The position numbers and the translations under genes were made by a program. From Paracoccus kondratievae (GTDB lineage: Bacteria; Pseudomonadota; Alphaproteobacteria; Rhodobacterales; Rhodobacteraceae): DNA of 64,000 bases. Of the stretch, positions 27,167-35,819 are shown in pieces. The DNA lies in contig NZ_CP045072.1 of the NCBI RefSeq assembly GCF_009301415.1, positions 859,001-923,000 of the forward strand, in the 5' to 3' direction. Position 1 is the stretch's first letter; each line of letters opens with the position of its first letter. The notes beneath the pieces are model-generated. The model had not been told where the DNA came from and did no database searches. It saw only the letters and a list, made by a program, of their open reading frames with translations.

Positions 27167-28701
27167 CGCCGGAAGCCTGCGCGCAGGTCCGAGGGACGGA
27201 AAGCCCCAAGGGCCATCGCCGCAGCGCCATAGGTTGCTATTCCGCCAAAGACCAGCGCGGCCAGCGCCAGATAGCGCGTGCCGGGGGTATGCAACGCCTC
27301 TTCGAATACCAGCATCAGCCCCCAGATCACCGCGCCCATCACCACAGAGGCGGCGCAGATGCGGGGCAGGCGATGGCGAAAGCGCGCGTCAAGCTGGGTC
27401 GCCTCGCCAAAGGCTCTGGTCCCGCGCCAAAGCTGTGCGGCCATGGTCCAGCCAGCGATAGTCGTGCCAAGCGCGGCTGCAGAAAAGCCGATAAAAGGGG
27501 CAAGCCCCAGCGCTGCCACCGCATTGACGATCATCGACCAGATGGCAAAGCGAAAGGGCGTGCGCGTATCTTCTCGCGCGAAATACAGCGGTTGCAGCAC
27601 TTTTTGCAGGACAAACGCAGGCAGACCCAGCCCATAGATTGCCAGCGCCAGCGCTGTCGGCCCGACATCAGCGGCAAGAAAGGCGCCGCGCTGGAACAGG
27701 ACCGAGATCAGCGGCTCGGCCGCGACCACCAGCGCCACGGCGGCGGGCACGGTCAGAAACAGCGCGAATTCGGCGGCGCGGTTATAGGCATGACGGCCAC
27801 CATCCGTGTCCCCGGCCTTTAGCCGTCGCGAGATATCGGGCAGCAGCACGATCCCGATAGCGATACCGACCACCCCCAACGGCAGTTGATACAGCCGGTC
27901 GGCATTGGTCAGCCAGGCAATCGCCCCGTCAAAGAATGAACCCACCTGCCGCCCGACAAGCAGGTTGACCTGCACCACCCCCCCCGCAAGGACGGCGGGT
28001 GCGGCGATAGCCAGCAGGCGGCGCATATCGGGCGAAAGCCTTGGCCTGCGCAGGCGCAGCGGAAAGCCCATGCGCCTGGCCGCCCACCAGACGGTGAAAA
28101 GCTGCGCCAGCCCCGAGACCGGCGTTGACCATGCCATCGCCTGCCCCATATCCCAGCCGCGCCAGTCGGCCAGAAGCATCGCCGCAATCAGGATAAGGTT
28201 CATCAGCACCGGCGCGGCGGCGGCGGCCATGAAGCGCCCTCCCGCATTCAGCAACCCCGACAGCAGCGCCGTCAGCGAGATAAACAGAATATAGGGAAAG
28301 CAGATGCGGCCATAGATTACCGCAAGTTCGAACCGCTCGTCCCCCTGAAAGCCCGCTGCCTGCATAAGTACAAGCCACGGCATCACCAGATGCGCGATCA
28401 GCGACACCGCCAGCACGACTGTAAAGAGCCCCGAGAACGCCTCTTCGGCAAAGCCGCGCGGGTTGTCGTTGCTTTCCAGCCGCTTGGCGAACATAGGCAC
28501 GAAAGCGGTGTTAAATGCGCCCTCGGCGAAAAAGCGGCGGAACATATTGGGCAGGGTGAAGGCGACGATATAGGCCTGCGCTATCGGGCCGGTGCCCAGA
28601 TAGGCGGCGATCATCACATCGCGGACAAAGCCGACGATGCGGCTTGCCAGCGTCCACGCGCCGACCGAGAGAAAGCCGCGAATAAGTCTGATCGGTTGCA
28701 T
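27157..28701 (-). CDS. murJ: Lipid II flippase MurJ
   Basis: MurJ flips lipid II across the inner membrane for peptidoglycan synthesis. The 514-residue MVF/MATE-like protein starts MQPIRLIRGFLSVGAWTLAS, has the conserved RDVMIAAYLG and FRRFFAEGAFNTAFVPMF segments in the first two helices, and about 14 predicted membrane helices. It lies 10 bases downstream of glnD on the same strand, an arrangement common in alphaproteobacteria. Its 3' end overlaps the rhomboid gene tail to tail. Confidence 0.95.
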   Translation of the reverse strand: MQPIRLIRGFLSVGAWTLASRIVGFVRDVMIAAYLGTGPIAQAYIVAFTLPNMFRRFFAEGAFNTAFVPMFAKRLESNDNPRGFAEEAFSGLFTVVLAVSLIAHLVMPWLVLMQAAGFQGDERFELAVIYGRICFPYILFISLTALLSGLLNAGGRFMAAAAAPVLMNLILIAAMLLADWRGWDMGQAMAWSTPVSGLAQLFTVWWAARRMGFPLRLRRPRLSPDMRRLLAIAAPAVLAGGVVQVNLLVGRQVGSFFDGAIAWLTNADRLYQLPLGVVGIAIGIVLLPDISRRLKAGDTDGGRHAYNRAAEFALFLTVPAAVALVVAAEPLISVLFQRGAFLAADVGPTALALAIYGLGLPAFVLQKVLQPLYFAREDTRTPFRFAIWSMIVNAVAALGLAPFIGFSAAALGTTIAGWTMAAQLWRGTRAFGEATQLDARFRHRLPRICAASVVMGAVIWGLMLVFEEALHTPGTRYLALAALVFGGIATYGAAAMALGAFRPSDLRAGFRRQR

Positions 28702-28711
28702 CCCTTGTCCC

Positions 28712-31522
28712 TTAGAACGTCCGGCCCAGGGGGCGCTCGGCCCGTTCGGCGCGCTCGGCCCCGTCCTTGATCGCCTGACGCAGCTTTTTCTCCAGCGCCT
28801 CGCGGCGGTTCTGCTGATGCAGTTTCAGTCCGAACATGTCCTTGACATAGAAGGTGTCCACCACCTGCGCCCCAAAGGTCGCGATAACCGCGCTGGCGAT
28901 CTGGATGTGATTGTCGGCCAGCGTCCGGGTCAGGTCGTATAGCAGGCCGGGACGGTCGCGGGTATCGACCTCGATCACCGTATAGACGTCCGATGCCTCG
29001 TTATCGAAGGTGATATGGGTCGGGAAGCGAAATGCGGATTCGCGCTTTTTCGGCTTGTCGCGGCCGGCCAGCGCCTCACGCGCGACGATCTCGCCCTTCA
29101 GCGTGCGCTGGATCATGGCGCGCAGGCGGGGCAGGCGGTCGGACGCATAGGGATGGCCGTCCGCGTCCTGCAGCCAGAACACCGCCGTCGCAAAACCGTC
29201 CTTGGTGGTATAGGTGCGCGCGTCGACAATATTCGCGCCAACCAGCGCCAGAGCCCCGGCCATACGCGAAAAGATCCCCGGATGGTCGGCCAGCACAAAT
29301 GCGGCCCGGGTTGCGTCGCGGTCGGTGTCGGGATGCAGGTCGGTGCGGATCTCGTCGTCGCCCAGATCTTTGAGCATCTCGGCAAAGACGTAATGCGTAT
29401 CGGTCGGCAGCCCGGGCCAGTAGTTGTCGTAATGGCGGGCCAGCTCTGCCTTGATCTCTTTCGGCTCCCACCCCTTGGCGGCCAGCAGATGGCGCAGCGA
29501 GCGTTTGGCCTCGCCGATGCGCTTGTCGCGGTTCAGCTCTTCGAGGCCGTTTTCCAGCCCGCGTTCGGTTTCCTGATGCAGCTTGCGCAGCAGCATCGCT
29601 TTCCAGTTATTCCAGGTGCCGGGGCCGACGCCGCGGATATCGCAAACCGTCAGCACCAGCAGCATATCCAGCCGCTTGGTGGTCTTGACCGCCTTGGCAA
29701 AGTCCCGCAGCGTACGCGGATCGGCAATGTCGCGTTTCTGCGCCACATCCGACATCAGCAAGTGGTTGCGGATCAGCCATTCGATGGTCTCGATCTCATC
29801 CGCAGGCAGGCCGAAACGGGTGCAGACACGCCGGGCAAGGCGTGCGCCAAGGATCGAGTGATCCTCGGTCCGGCCCTTGCCGATGTCATGCAACAGCACC
29901 GCCAGATAGATCACCCGCCGGTTCACCTTGCCCTTCATGATCTTGCTGACCACGGGCAGGTCCTCGGCATCATCGCCGCGCTCGATGGCGGCAAGGGCGG
30001 CAACGCATTGGATCAGGTGCTCGTCCACCGTGTAATGGTGATAGACGTTGAACTGCATCATCGCCACCACCGGAGCGAACTCGGGGATAAAGGCGGCCAG
30101 TACGCCCAGTTCATTCATCCGCCTGAGCGAGCGTTCGGGGTTGCCATGTTTCAGCAAGAGATCAAGGAAGATGCGCACCGCCTCGGGGTCCGAACGCATA
30201 CTGTCGTCGATACGGTCCAGGTTGGCGGTCACGGCGCGCATGGCGTCGGGGTGGATCAGGATGCCGGTTCTTAACGCCTCTTCAAACAGCCGCAGAATAT
30301 TCAGCGGATCGGACAGGAACTGCTTTTCATCGGCATAGGTCAGCCGGCCGCGATCAACGCGAAAGCCCGTGCGGACACGGCGCCGACGCTGAAACAGCAT
30401 GTTCATGATCGGCGCTTTGTAGAGGTGGCGTGCCTCCAGCGCGACGAGGAACACCCGTGTCAGCTCACCCACCCTGGTCGCGTGCAGGAAATAGTCCTGC
30501 ATAAAGATCTCGACCGCGCGGCGCCCGCCGAGGTCGCGATAGCCCATGCGCCTGGCAACCTCGACCTGCATGTCAAAGGTCAGCTGATCCTGAGGACGCC
30601 CGGCGATCAGATGCAGATGGCAGCGCACGGCCCAAAGGAAATCCTCGGCCTGCCAGAAGGTCAGATGCTCTTCACGGGTGAAAAAGCCCAGATCGACCAG
30701 TTCGACCGCACGGTCGACCCGGTGGATGTATTTGGCGATCCAGTACAGGGTCTGCAGGTCGCGCAGGCCGCCTTTGCCTTCTTTGACGTTCGGCTCAAGC
30801 ACGTAGCGCTGGCCACCCTGACGGCGGTGGCGTTCGGCCCGCTCGGCCAGCTTGGCCTCGATGAACTGAGGGACGGTCTTGTCGAAAAGCTCGGACCACA
30901 GCCGGTCGCGCAGGGTCTCGGCGGCGGGGGCGTGACCGCAGATCAGCCGGTGTTCCAGCAGGCTGGTGCGGATGGTGATGTCGCCTGCACCTAACCGCAG
31001 GCAATCGTCGATCGACCGCGTGGACTGGCCGATTTTCAGCTTCAGATCCCACAGCATGTACAGCATCGATTCAACGACGCTTTCCGCCCAGCCGCTGACT
31101 TTCCACGGGGTCAGAAACAGCAGATCGACATCGGATTGCGGGGCCATTTCGGCGCGACCGTAACCGCCGATGGCAAGGATTGCCAACCGCTCGGCATCGG
31201 TGGGGTTCTGCGAAGGGTGCAGGATGGTGGTGGCGACGTGATGGATCGCCGTGACTGTGGCGTCGGTCAGGCTGGCGATGGCGCGCACGGTTTCCCGTGC
31301 GGCACGCGGGTGGGACATAAAGCCTGTGGCGATATCGGCCAGAGCCGCAGCGCGGGCCTCGGCCAGAATGGCAACTGTACGTGCCCTGATCTCGCGCGGT
31401 TCCGAGAGGTGCTGCAGCGCCCCGGCCAGCGTGGGCAGAAAGACCTCGGGCGCAAACAGTGAATGCGCCCCGGGCAGAGCCGGGGCGCTTTGCGGCAAAT
31501 TCTCGCTATCCTTGGCGTTCAA
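28712..31522 (-). CDS. glnD: [Protein-PII] uridylyltransferase / uridylyl-removing enzyme
   Basis: GlnD senses glutamine and adds or removes UMP on PII proteins. The 936-residue protein shows a nucleotidyltransferase motif GGYGRAEMAPQSDVDLLFL near residue 118, an HD domain VLLHDIGKGRTEDHSI near 505, and two C-terminal ACT domains (about 735-815 and 845-920). The open frame begins with a TTG two bases after the preceding stop; a start further inside is possible, as no good ribosome site precedes it. It is central to nitrogen control. Confidence 0.95.
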   Translation of the reverse strand: MNAKDSENLPQSAPALPGAHSLFAPEVFLPTLAGALQHLSEPREIRARTVAILAEARAAALADIATGFMSHPRAARETVRAIASLTDATVTAIHHVATTILHPSQNPTDAERLAILAIGGYGRAEMAPQSDVDLLFLTPWKVSGWAESVVESMLYMLWDLKLKIGQSTRSIDDCLRLGAGDITIRTSLLEHRLICGHAPAAETLRDRLWSELFDKTVPQFIEAKLAERAERHRRQGGQRYVLEPNVKEGKGGLRDLQTLYWIAKYIHRVDRAVELVDLGFFTREEHLTFWQAEDFLWAVRCHLHLIAGRPQDQLTFDMQVEVARRMGYRDLGGRRAVEIFMQDYFLHATRVGELTRVFLVALEARHLYKAPIMNMLFQRRRRVRTGFRVDRGRLTYADEKQFLSDPLNILRLFEEALRTGILIHPDAMRAVTANLDRIDDSMRSDPEAVRIFLDLLLKHGNPERSLRRMNELGVLAAFIPEFAPVVAMMQFNVYHHYTVDEHLIQCVAALAAIERGDDAEDLPVVSKIMKGKVNRRVIYLAVLLHDIGKGRTEDHSILGARLARRVCTRFGLPADEIETIEWLIRNHLLMSDVAQKRDIADPRTLRDFAKAVKTTKRLDMLLVLTVCDIRGVGPGTWNNWKAMLLRKLHQETERGLENGLEELNRDKRIGEAKRSLRHLLAAKGWEPKEIKAELARHYDNYWPGLPTDTHYVFAEMLKDLGDDEIRTDLHPDTDRDATRAAFVLADHPGIFSRMAGALALVGANIVDARTYTTKDGFATAVFWLQDADGHPYASDRLPRLRAMIQRTLKGEIVAREALAGRDKPKKRESAFRFPTHITFDNEASDVYTVIEVDTRDRPGLLYDLTRTLADNHIQIASAVIATFGAQVVDTFYVKDMFGLKLHQQNRREALEKKLRQAIKDGAERAERAERPLGRTF

Positions 31523-31524
31523 GA

Positions 31525-32727
31525 TCAGAACCCGAAGCCGCCAAAGCTGCGCGGAGCGGGATCCAGCACGACGACCTGCCCGCCGCGGACGGTGGCGACT
31601 GCCAAGGCACGCTCGTTGGTGCCATCGCGCCGCAGGCGGAATGCGCCCGAAACCCCGGCAAAACCTGCGTTTTGCGTCAGGCCCGAGGTGGTCAGCGCAT
31701 TGCGCTTGCCTGCCCGTACCAGCGCGGCGATGGCCGAAACGCCGTCATAGGCCAGCGAGCCCAGCTCATGCGGGGTTTCACCATAGGCGGCACGGTAACG
31801 CTGGTCGAACTGCGCCTTCATCGTCGTATCGGGGATGGCGAACCAGCCGCCCTGCACGCCGCGCAGCTGCAGCCGGGCCGAAGGCTGATCCCAGCGCGTC
31901 AGCCCCATCATCTGCACGCTGGCCGAGGTCACGCCGGCATCGGCAAGCTTATCGGTCAGATAGGGCAGGACTGCGCCCTGGTTTGCGGTCAGAAAGACCG
32001 CATCGACATTGCCCGACAGCGCCGCCTGGGCCACGTTCGGCACGATGCCGTCAATACCCTGCTTTGACAGCGGGTGGACGGCGGTTCCGACCAGCGTCGC
32101 GCGGTTTCGTTGGATCGCGCGCTCGATGGCGCGGGCGCCGACCTGACCAGCAGCGTCATCCTCGGCCACCATCAGGATGCGGCGCTTGCCATTGCGAACG
32201 CCGTATTTGACCAAGCGGTCGGCGACGTTGTCGAAGGTATTGCCCAGCACAAAGACGTTGCCGCCGGCAATGTCGGTGTTGTTGGAAAAAGACAGCACGT
32301 TGATGCCCTGTGGAGCCATGGCATTGCCAACCGCATTGGCGCTGTCGGCGAACAACGGGCCAAGGATGATCTTGGCCCCTTCGGCCACGGCCTTATTGGC
32401 TTGTGCAACTGCGGTTCCGGGTTCGGACCCTGCATTATAGATGCGCAGGTCGATGGTGGCCCCGCGCGCATCGGCCGCAGCCATTTTCGCCGAATTCGTC
32501 AGCGAGCGGGCAAGCCAGTCCAGATCTGCGCTGCCCGTACCGCCGGGCACCAGCAGCGCAACCGGGACGGGTTGCGACGGATCAATGGCTTGTCCGGTCT
32601 GAGGGCCCGAGGCCCCCATCTCGACCGGTTCGCAAGCGGCTAGGACCAGGGCGGAAAGGACGGCTCCGATGCGCACGAGCGGACGGCGCAGGCCGAAGGC
32701 GCCGCGGATCGTTTTCAGGACGGTCAT
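31525..32727 (-). CDS. LpoA-like penicillin-binding protein activator lipoprotein
   Basis: The 400-residue protein has an N-terminal signal with lipobox LVLAAC near residue 30, then a type I periplasmic-binding-protein-like fold (VALLVPGGTGSADLDWLARSL, GPLFADSANAVGNAMAPQ, LAYDGVSAIAALVR). Such lipoproteins are annotated as penicillin-binding protein activators by relation to LpoA; direct activity is inferred. The ATG 32727 gives the signal sequence. It precedes glnD by two bases, so the two are probably co-expressed. Confidence 0.82.
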   Translation of the reverse strand: MTVLKTIRGAFGLRRPLVRIGAVLSALVLAACEPVEMGASGPQTGQAIDPSQPVPVALLVPGGTGSADLDWLARSLTNSAKMAAADARGATIDLRIYNAGSEPGTAVAQANKAVAEGAKIILGPLFADSANAVGNAMAPQGINVLSFSNNTDIAGGNVFVLGNTFDNVADRLVKYGVRNGKRRILMVAEDDAAGQVGARAIERAIQRNRATLVGTAVHPLSKQGIDGIVPNVAQAALSGNVDAVFLTANQGAVLPYLTDKLADAGVTSASVQMMGLTRWDQPSARLQLRGVQGGWFAIPDTTMKAQFDQRYRAAYGETPHELGSLAYDGVSAIAALVRAGKRNALTTSGLTQNAGFAGVSGAFRLRRDGTNERALAVATVRGGQVVVLDPAPRSFGGFGF

Positions 32728-32830
32728 GGCGTGATTCCCTGTTGGATCGAGGCTGGGGGTTTGCTGCGGGCAGGTTATTGCCATATTCCGGGCATGGCAA
32801 CTTGCCCCGGCAATGAGAAAGGAAGCGGCG

Positions 32831-33760
32831 ATGGAATACAGCGCCAATGCAGCAGGAACGGGCGCGAGGTCGCTGTCCCTGACCGTCTCGTCGGCAAGCC
32901 CCGGGCCCGGGCTTTATCTTGTCGCCACCCCCATCGGGGCGGCGCGGGACATCACGCTAAGGGCGCTCGATGTGCTGAATGCGGCAGATGTTCTTGCCGC
33001 AGAAGATACGCGTAACCTACGACATTTGCTGGATATTCACGGCATTCCTTTGCGCGGGCGCCGGCTTGTCGCCTATCACGATCACAACGCTGATCGTCAG
33101 CGCCCAGCTATTCTTGCCGCTTTGAGCGAGGGAAAGTCGGTCGCCTATGCCTCGGATGCGGGCACGCCGCTGGTGGCCGATCCCGGCTACCGCCTTGCGC
33201 GGGATGCCGCCGATGCGGGCTTTGTGGTCCGCGCTTTGCCCGGACCTTCGGCCGCGCTCGCGGCGCTTTCGGTGTCGGGGCTGCCAAGCGACAGGTTTCT
33301 CTTTGTCGGGTTCCCTCCGGCGGCGGCAGGAGCGCGGCGCAAATGGATCGAAAGCTGGAAAGGGGTCGATGCCACCGTGATCGTCTTTGAAAGCCCCAGA
33401 CGCGTTAAGCAATTGTTGGAAAACTTGTGCGAGAGTGAGGCGAATCGTCCTACGGTGATTTGCAGAGAGCTGACAAAGAAGTTCGAAGAGGTGATGCACG
33501 GCACTGCGGCGGAACTGCTTGCGCGAATCCCTGATGAGGGGCTGCGCGGTGAGGTCGTCGTGCTGTTCGGGCGGCCAGAGCCGGTCGCAGCTGATGAACC
33601 GAGCCTGCGTTCCGCCTTGGGTGCTCTTCTGGATAAACTGCCGGTCAAGCAGGCCGCTGCAGAGGTGGCAACCCGATTTGGTCTGCCCCGGCGCGAGGTT
33701 TATGCGCTGGCCGTGGAAATGAGAAAGGAAGGCGAAAGTGGGAATGAGGAAGAAGGTTAA
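32831..33760 (+). CDS. rsmI: 16S rRNA (cytidine-1402-2'-O)-methyltransferase
   Basis: RsmI methylates the ribose of C1402 in the decoding centre. The protein of about 309 residues shows GLYLVATPIGAARDITLRAL, LAAEDTRNLRHLL, the SAM-site YASDAGTPLVADPGYRL, and FVGFPPAAAGARR, all diagnostic of this tetrapyrrole-methylase-fold family. AGGAAG lies 6 nt before the ATG at 32831, which I prefer to the ATG 18 bases earlier. It is divergent from the LpoA-like gene and overlaps yraN, the usual partner. Confidence 0.95.
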   Translation: MEYSANAAGTGARSLSLTVSSASPGPGLYLVATPIGAARDITLRALDVLNAADVLAAEDTRNLRHLLDIHGIPLRGRRLVAYHDHNADRQRPAILAALSEGKSVAYASDAGTPLVADPGYRLARDAADAGFVVRALPGPSAALAALSVSGLPSDRFLFVGFPPAAAGARRKWIESWKGVDATVIVFESPRRVKQLLENLCESEANRPTVICRELTKKFEEVMHGTAAELLARIPDEGLRGEVVVLFGRPEPVAADEPSLRSALGALLDKLPVKQAAAEVATRFGLPRREVYALAVEMRKEGESGNEEEG

Positions 33761-34151
33761 AACGGAGGCCCCCGCGGTGATGAGCTGGAATGCCCATCGC
33801 GGTGCTGTTTCCTGCTCCGCTGGCCGGCTTGCAGAAGAGGCGGTGGCTCGGGAATACTCTCAGAGCGGCTATCAGGTCATGTCTGAACGCTGGCGCGGGC
33901 GTAGCGGCGAAATCGACCTGATCCTGAGCAAGGGTGACGAATACATCTTTGTCGAGGTCAAGAAGTCGCGCAGCCATGATTGGGCGGCGCTCAGGCTTGG
34001 TGCCAGACAGATCGCGCGCATCTGTAATGCTGCGCTGGAATATTGCGGCCGCCTTCCTGCCGGGCTGTTGACCGCCATGAGGTTTGATGCCGCGCTTGTC
34101 GATCAGTTCGGGCGTGTCGAGATAATCGAGAACGCCTTTGGTGCCAACTGA
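33738..34151 (+). CDS. yraN: YraN/UPF0102 family endonuclease-fold protein
   Basis: This small protein of up to 137 residues has a Holliday-junction-resolvase/restriction-endonuclease-like core: AGRLAEEAVAREYSQSGYQV, then RGRSGEIDLIL and EYIFVEVKKSR, giving the E-xn-D-xn-ExK metal site. Candidate starts are GTG 33738, ATG 33744 and GTG 33777, the last preceded by GGAGG; the first two overlap rsmI. It follows rsmI as in many proteobacteria. Cellular function is unknown. Confidence 0.85.
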   Translation: MGMRKKVKTEAPAVMSWNAHRGAVSCSAGRLAEEAVAREYSQSGYQVMSERWRGRSGEIDLILSKGDEYIFVEVKKSRSHDWAALRLGARQIARICNAALEYCGRLPAGLLTAMRFDAALVDQFGRVEIIENAFGAN

Positions 34152-34220
34152 TCTGCATTGACTTGCAAAGCTCTGCTTTGCGCGCGACAACCCTGCACGT
34201 AACAGGCGGGAGTTGATAAG

Positions 34221-35177
34221 ATGAGTCTCTATGTGGCTCTGCAGATGGACCCGATCGAGGATGTCTCGATTAATGGCGACAGCACCTTCCGGCTCGGGCT
34301 TGAAGCTGAAGTCCGTGGTCACCGGTTGTTTCAATATACCGCTGATCGGCTGAGCTATAGCGAAGGCCGGATCATGGCCCGCGGCCGTCACATCACGCTG
34401 CGGCGTGAGCTAGGGAACCATGTTACTTTCGGCGACTGGGTCGATGTCGATCTAGCGGAATTCGATGTGGTCTGGCTGCGTCAGGACCCGCCTTTCGATA
34501 TGGGTTATATCACCACAACCCATCTTCTCGAACGTGTGCATCCAGATACCTATGTAGTCAACGATCCGTTCTGGGTACGCAACTGCCCTGAAAAGCTGCT
34601 CGTTCTTGATTTCCCTGACCTGACACCCCCCACTCTAATTACCCGCGATCTTGAGCAGATCCGCGCCTTCCGCGAGCGGCATGGGGATTTCATCCTGAAG
34701 CCTCTCTATGGCAACGGCGGGGTCGGCATCTTTCATATGCGCCCGGATGACCCGAACCTTTCTTCTCTGGTCGAGACCTTCCTTGCCAACAGCCGCGAGC
34801 CGATCATTGCGCAGAAATATCTGCCCGCCGTGGTCAAGGGGGACAAGCGTATCATTCTAGTCGACGGGGAGCCGGTCGGAGCCATCAATCGCGTTCCGGC
34901 AGCGGGTGAGGCGCGGTCAAACATGCATGTGGGCGGTCGTCCTGAAAAGATCGGACTAACGGAACGTGAGCATGAAATTTGTACCCGGATTGGTCCGGTT
35001 CTGCGCGAGAAGGGACTGATTTTCACTGGCATCGACGTTATTGATGGCTGGCTGACCGAAATCAACGTGACCTCTCCTACCGGCATTCAAGAGCTGGAGC
35101 GCTTTGATGGGATCAATGCGGCAGCGTTGATTTGGGAAGCGATCGAGCGGAGATTGGGTGAGAAAGGGCCAGAGTGA
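34221..35177 (+). CDS. gshB: Glutathione synthetase
   Basis: GshB ligates glycine to gamma-glutamylcysteine with ATP. The 318-residue protein has normal length. It starts [20 protein letters not shown], has the pre-ATP-grasp region [18 protein letters not shown], the ATP-grasp loop [16 protein letters not shown] near residue 156, and [19 protein letters not shown] near 272. The IS3 remnant lies just downstream. Third-position GC looks a little lower than in neighbours, but nothing suggests a foreign gene. Confidence 0.95.
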   Translation: MSLYVALQMDPIEDVSINGDSTFRLGLEAEVRGHRLFQYTADRLSYSEGRIMARGRHITLRRELGNHVTFGDWVDVDLAEFDVVWLRQDPPFDMGYITTTHLLERVHPDTYVVNDPFWVRNCPEKLLVLDFPDLTPPTLITRDLEQIRAFRERHGDFILKPLYGNGGVGIFHMRPDDPNLSSLVETFLANSREPIIAQKYLPAVVKGDKRIILVDGEPVGAINRVPAAGEARSNMHVGGRPEKIGLTEREHEICTRIGPVLREKGLIFTGIDVIDGWLTEINVTSPTGIQELERFDGINAAALIWEAIERRLGEKGPE

Positions 35178-35303
35178 CTGCGGGCTGTTTGCGTCCCGTC
35201 GGCATTTTTAAGATATGCGGACGCGAGAAGTTCTGCTGATCCGGCATTAGCGTTTCAGGTTCACTCTGCATGAGGGATGAGCTTGAAACGTAACATGATG
35301 TCC

Positions 35304-35352
35304 CATGAGCACCTTGAACCTGCCCCGGTTCTGTTCCGGTGAGGTGCTCATG
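35304..35352. repeat. 11-bp inverted repeat flanking an IS terminus
   Basis: CATGAGCACCT (35304-35314) is perfectly complementary to AGGTGCTCATG (35342-35352), enclosing a 27-nt loop that itself holds a GAACC/GGTTC stem. It lies immediately after the stop of the transposase fragment on the minus strand. It may be a transcription stop or a structured IS end. Confidence 0.6.
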
Positions 35353-35761
35353 TTAAGCGGCCCTCTGCTCGCAGGCCGCGGGTGATTTCCAGCCGAGGGC
35401 TGAGTGTTTGCGCCGCGGGTTGTAGAAGCCATTGATGTATCCGAAGAGGGCGATTTCGACGTCGCGCCGGGTGCGCCTCCAGACCAATTCTGCCTTCAGG
35501 GACTTGAAGAAGCTCTCGACGGTCGGGTTATCATAACAGTTGCCCTTGTCACTCATTGATACCTTGACCCGTTTTTGCGCAAAAGTTTCTGGTAGTCATG
35601 GGCGCAGTATTGCGCGCCGCGATCCGTGTGGCGAATACATCCCGGTGGCGGGCGGCGTAGGGTACCCTCCCGATCAGGCCTGCTTCAAACCGCCAATGCC
35701 CGAAGCGGTGGCGGGGTAGCTGAGGCGGAAAAGCACCTGGAAAATGCAGGGGACCTGTTCA
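35315..35761 (-). mobile_element. Remnant of an IS3-family insertion sequence with internal deletion
   Basis: About 450 bp remain of an element that is normally 1.1-1.5 kb. Imperfect terminal repeats are visible: TGAACCTGCCCCGGTTCTG from 35315, and on the other strand TGAACAGGTCCCCTGCATTT from 35761, both continuing into a TTCC(A)GGTG stretch. Between them is only the 3' part of the OrfB transposase, itself frameshifted. I find no clear target-site duplication. The exact ends are uncertain. Confidence 0.6.
35353..35660 (-). pseudogene. IS3-family transposase (OrfB) C-terminal fragment, frameshifted
   Basis: The last 67 residues are intact: MSDKGNCYDNPTVESFFK, then GYINGFYNPRRKHSALGW, the rve core with its catalytic Glu. 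Upstream, a different frame encodes PPPGCIRHTDRGAQYCAHDY with the second catalytic Asp. The frames join if one G is restored at about 35568-35571, so a single-base deletion broke the gene. The N-terminal half, including OrfA and the first Asp, is missing. It is not expected to be active. Confidence 0.85.
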
Positions 35762-35819
35762 GGTTAATCAAACCACCTCTCCCCTTACTTCTTGTTTTCT
35801 GCAAAAACAGCGCCGGCTG

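Noticed and set aside
29015..30274. 419-codon plus-strand open frame
   Set aside because: It lies antisense inside glnD; glnD domains are intact.
35305..35770. Target-site duplication of the IS3 remnant
   Set aside because: The bases flanking the proposed ends do not match each other.
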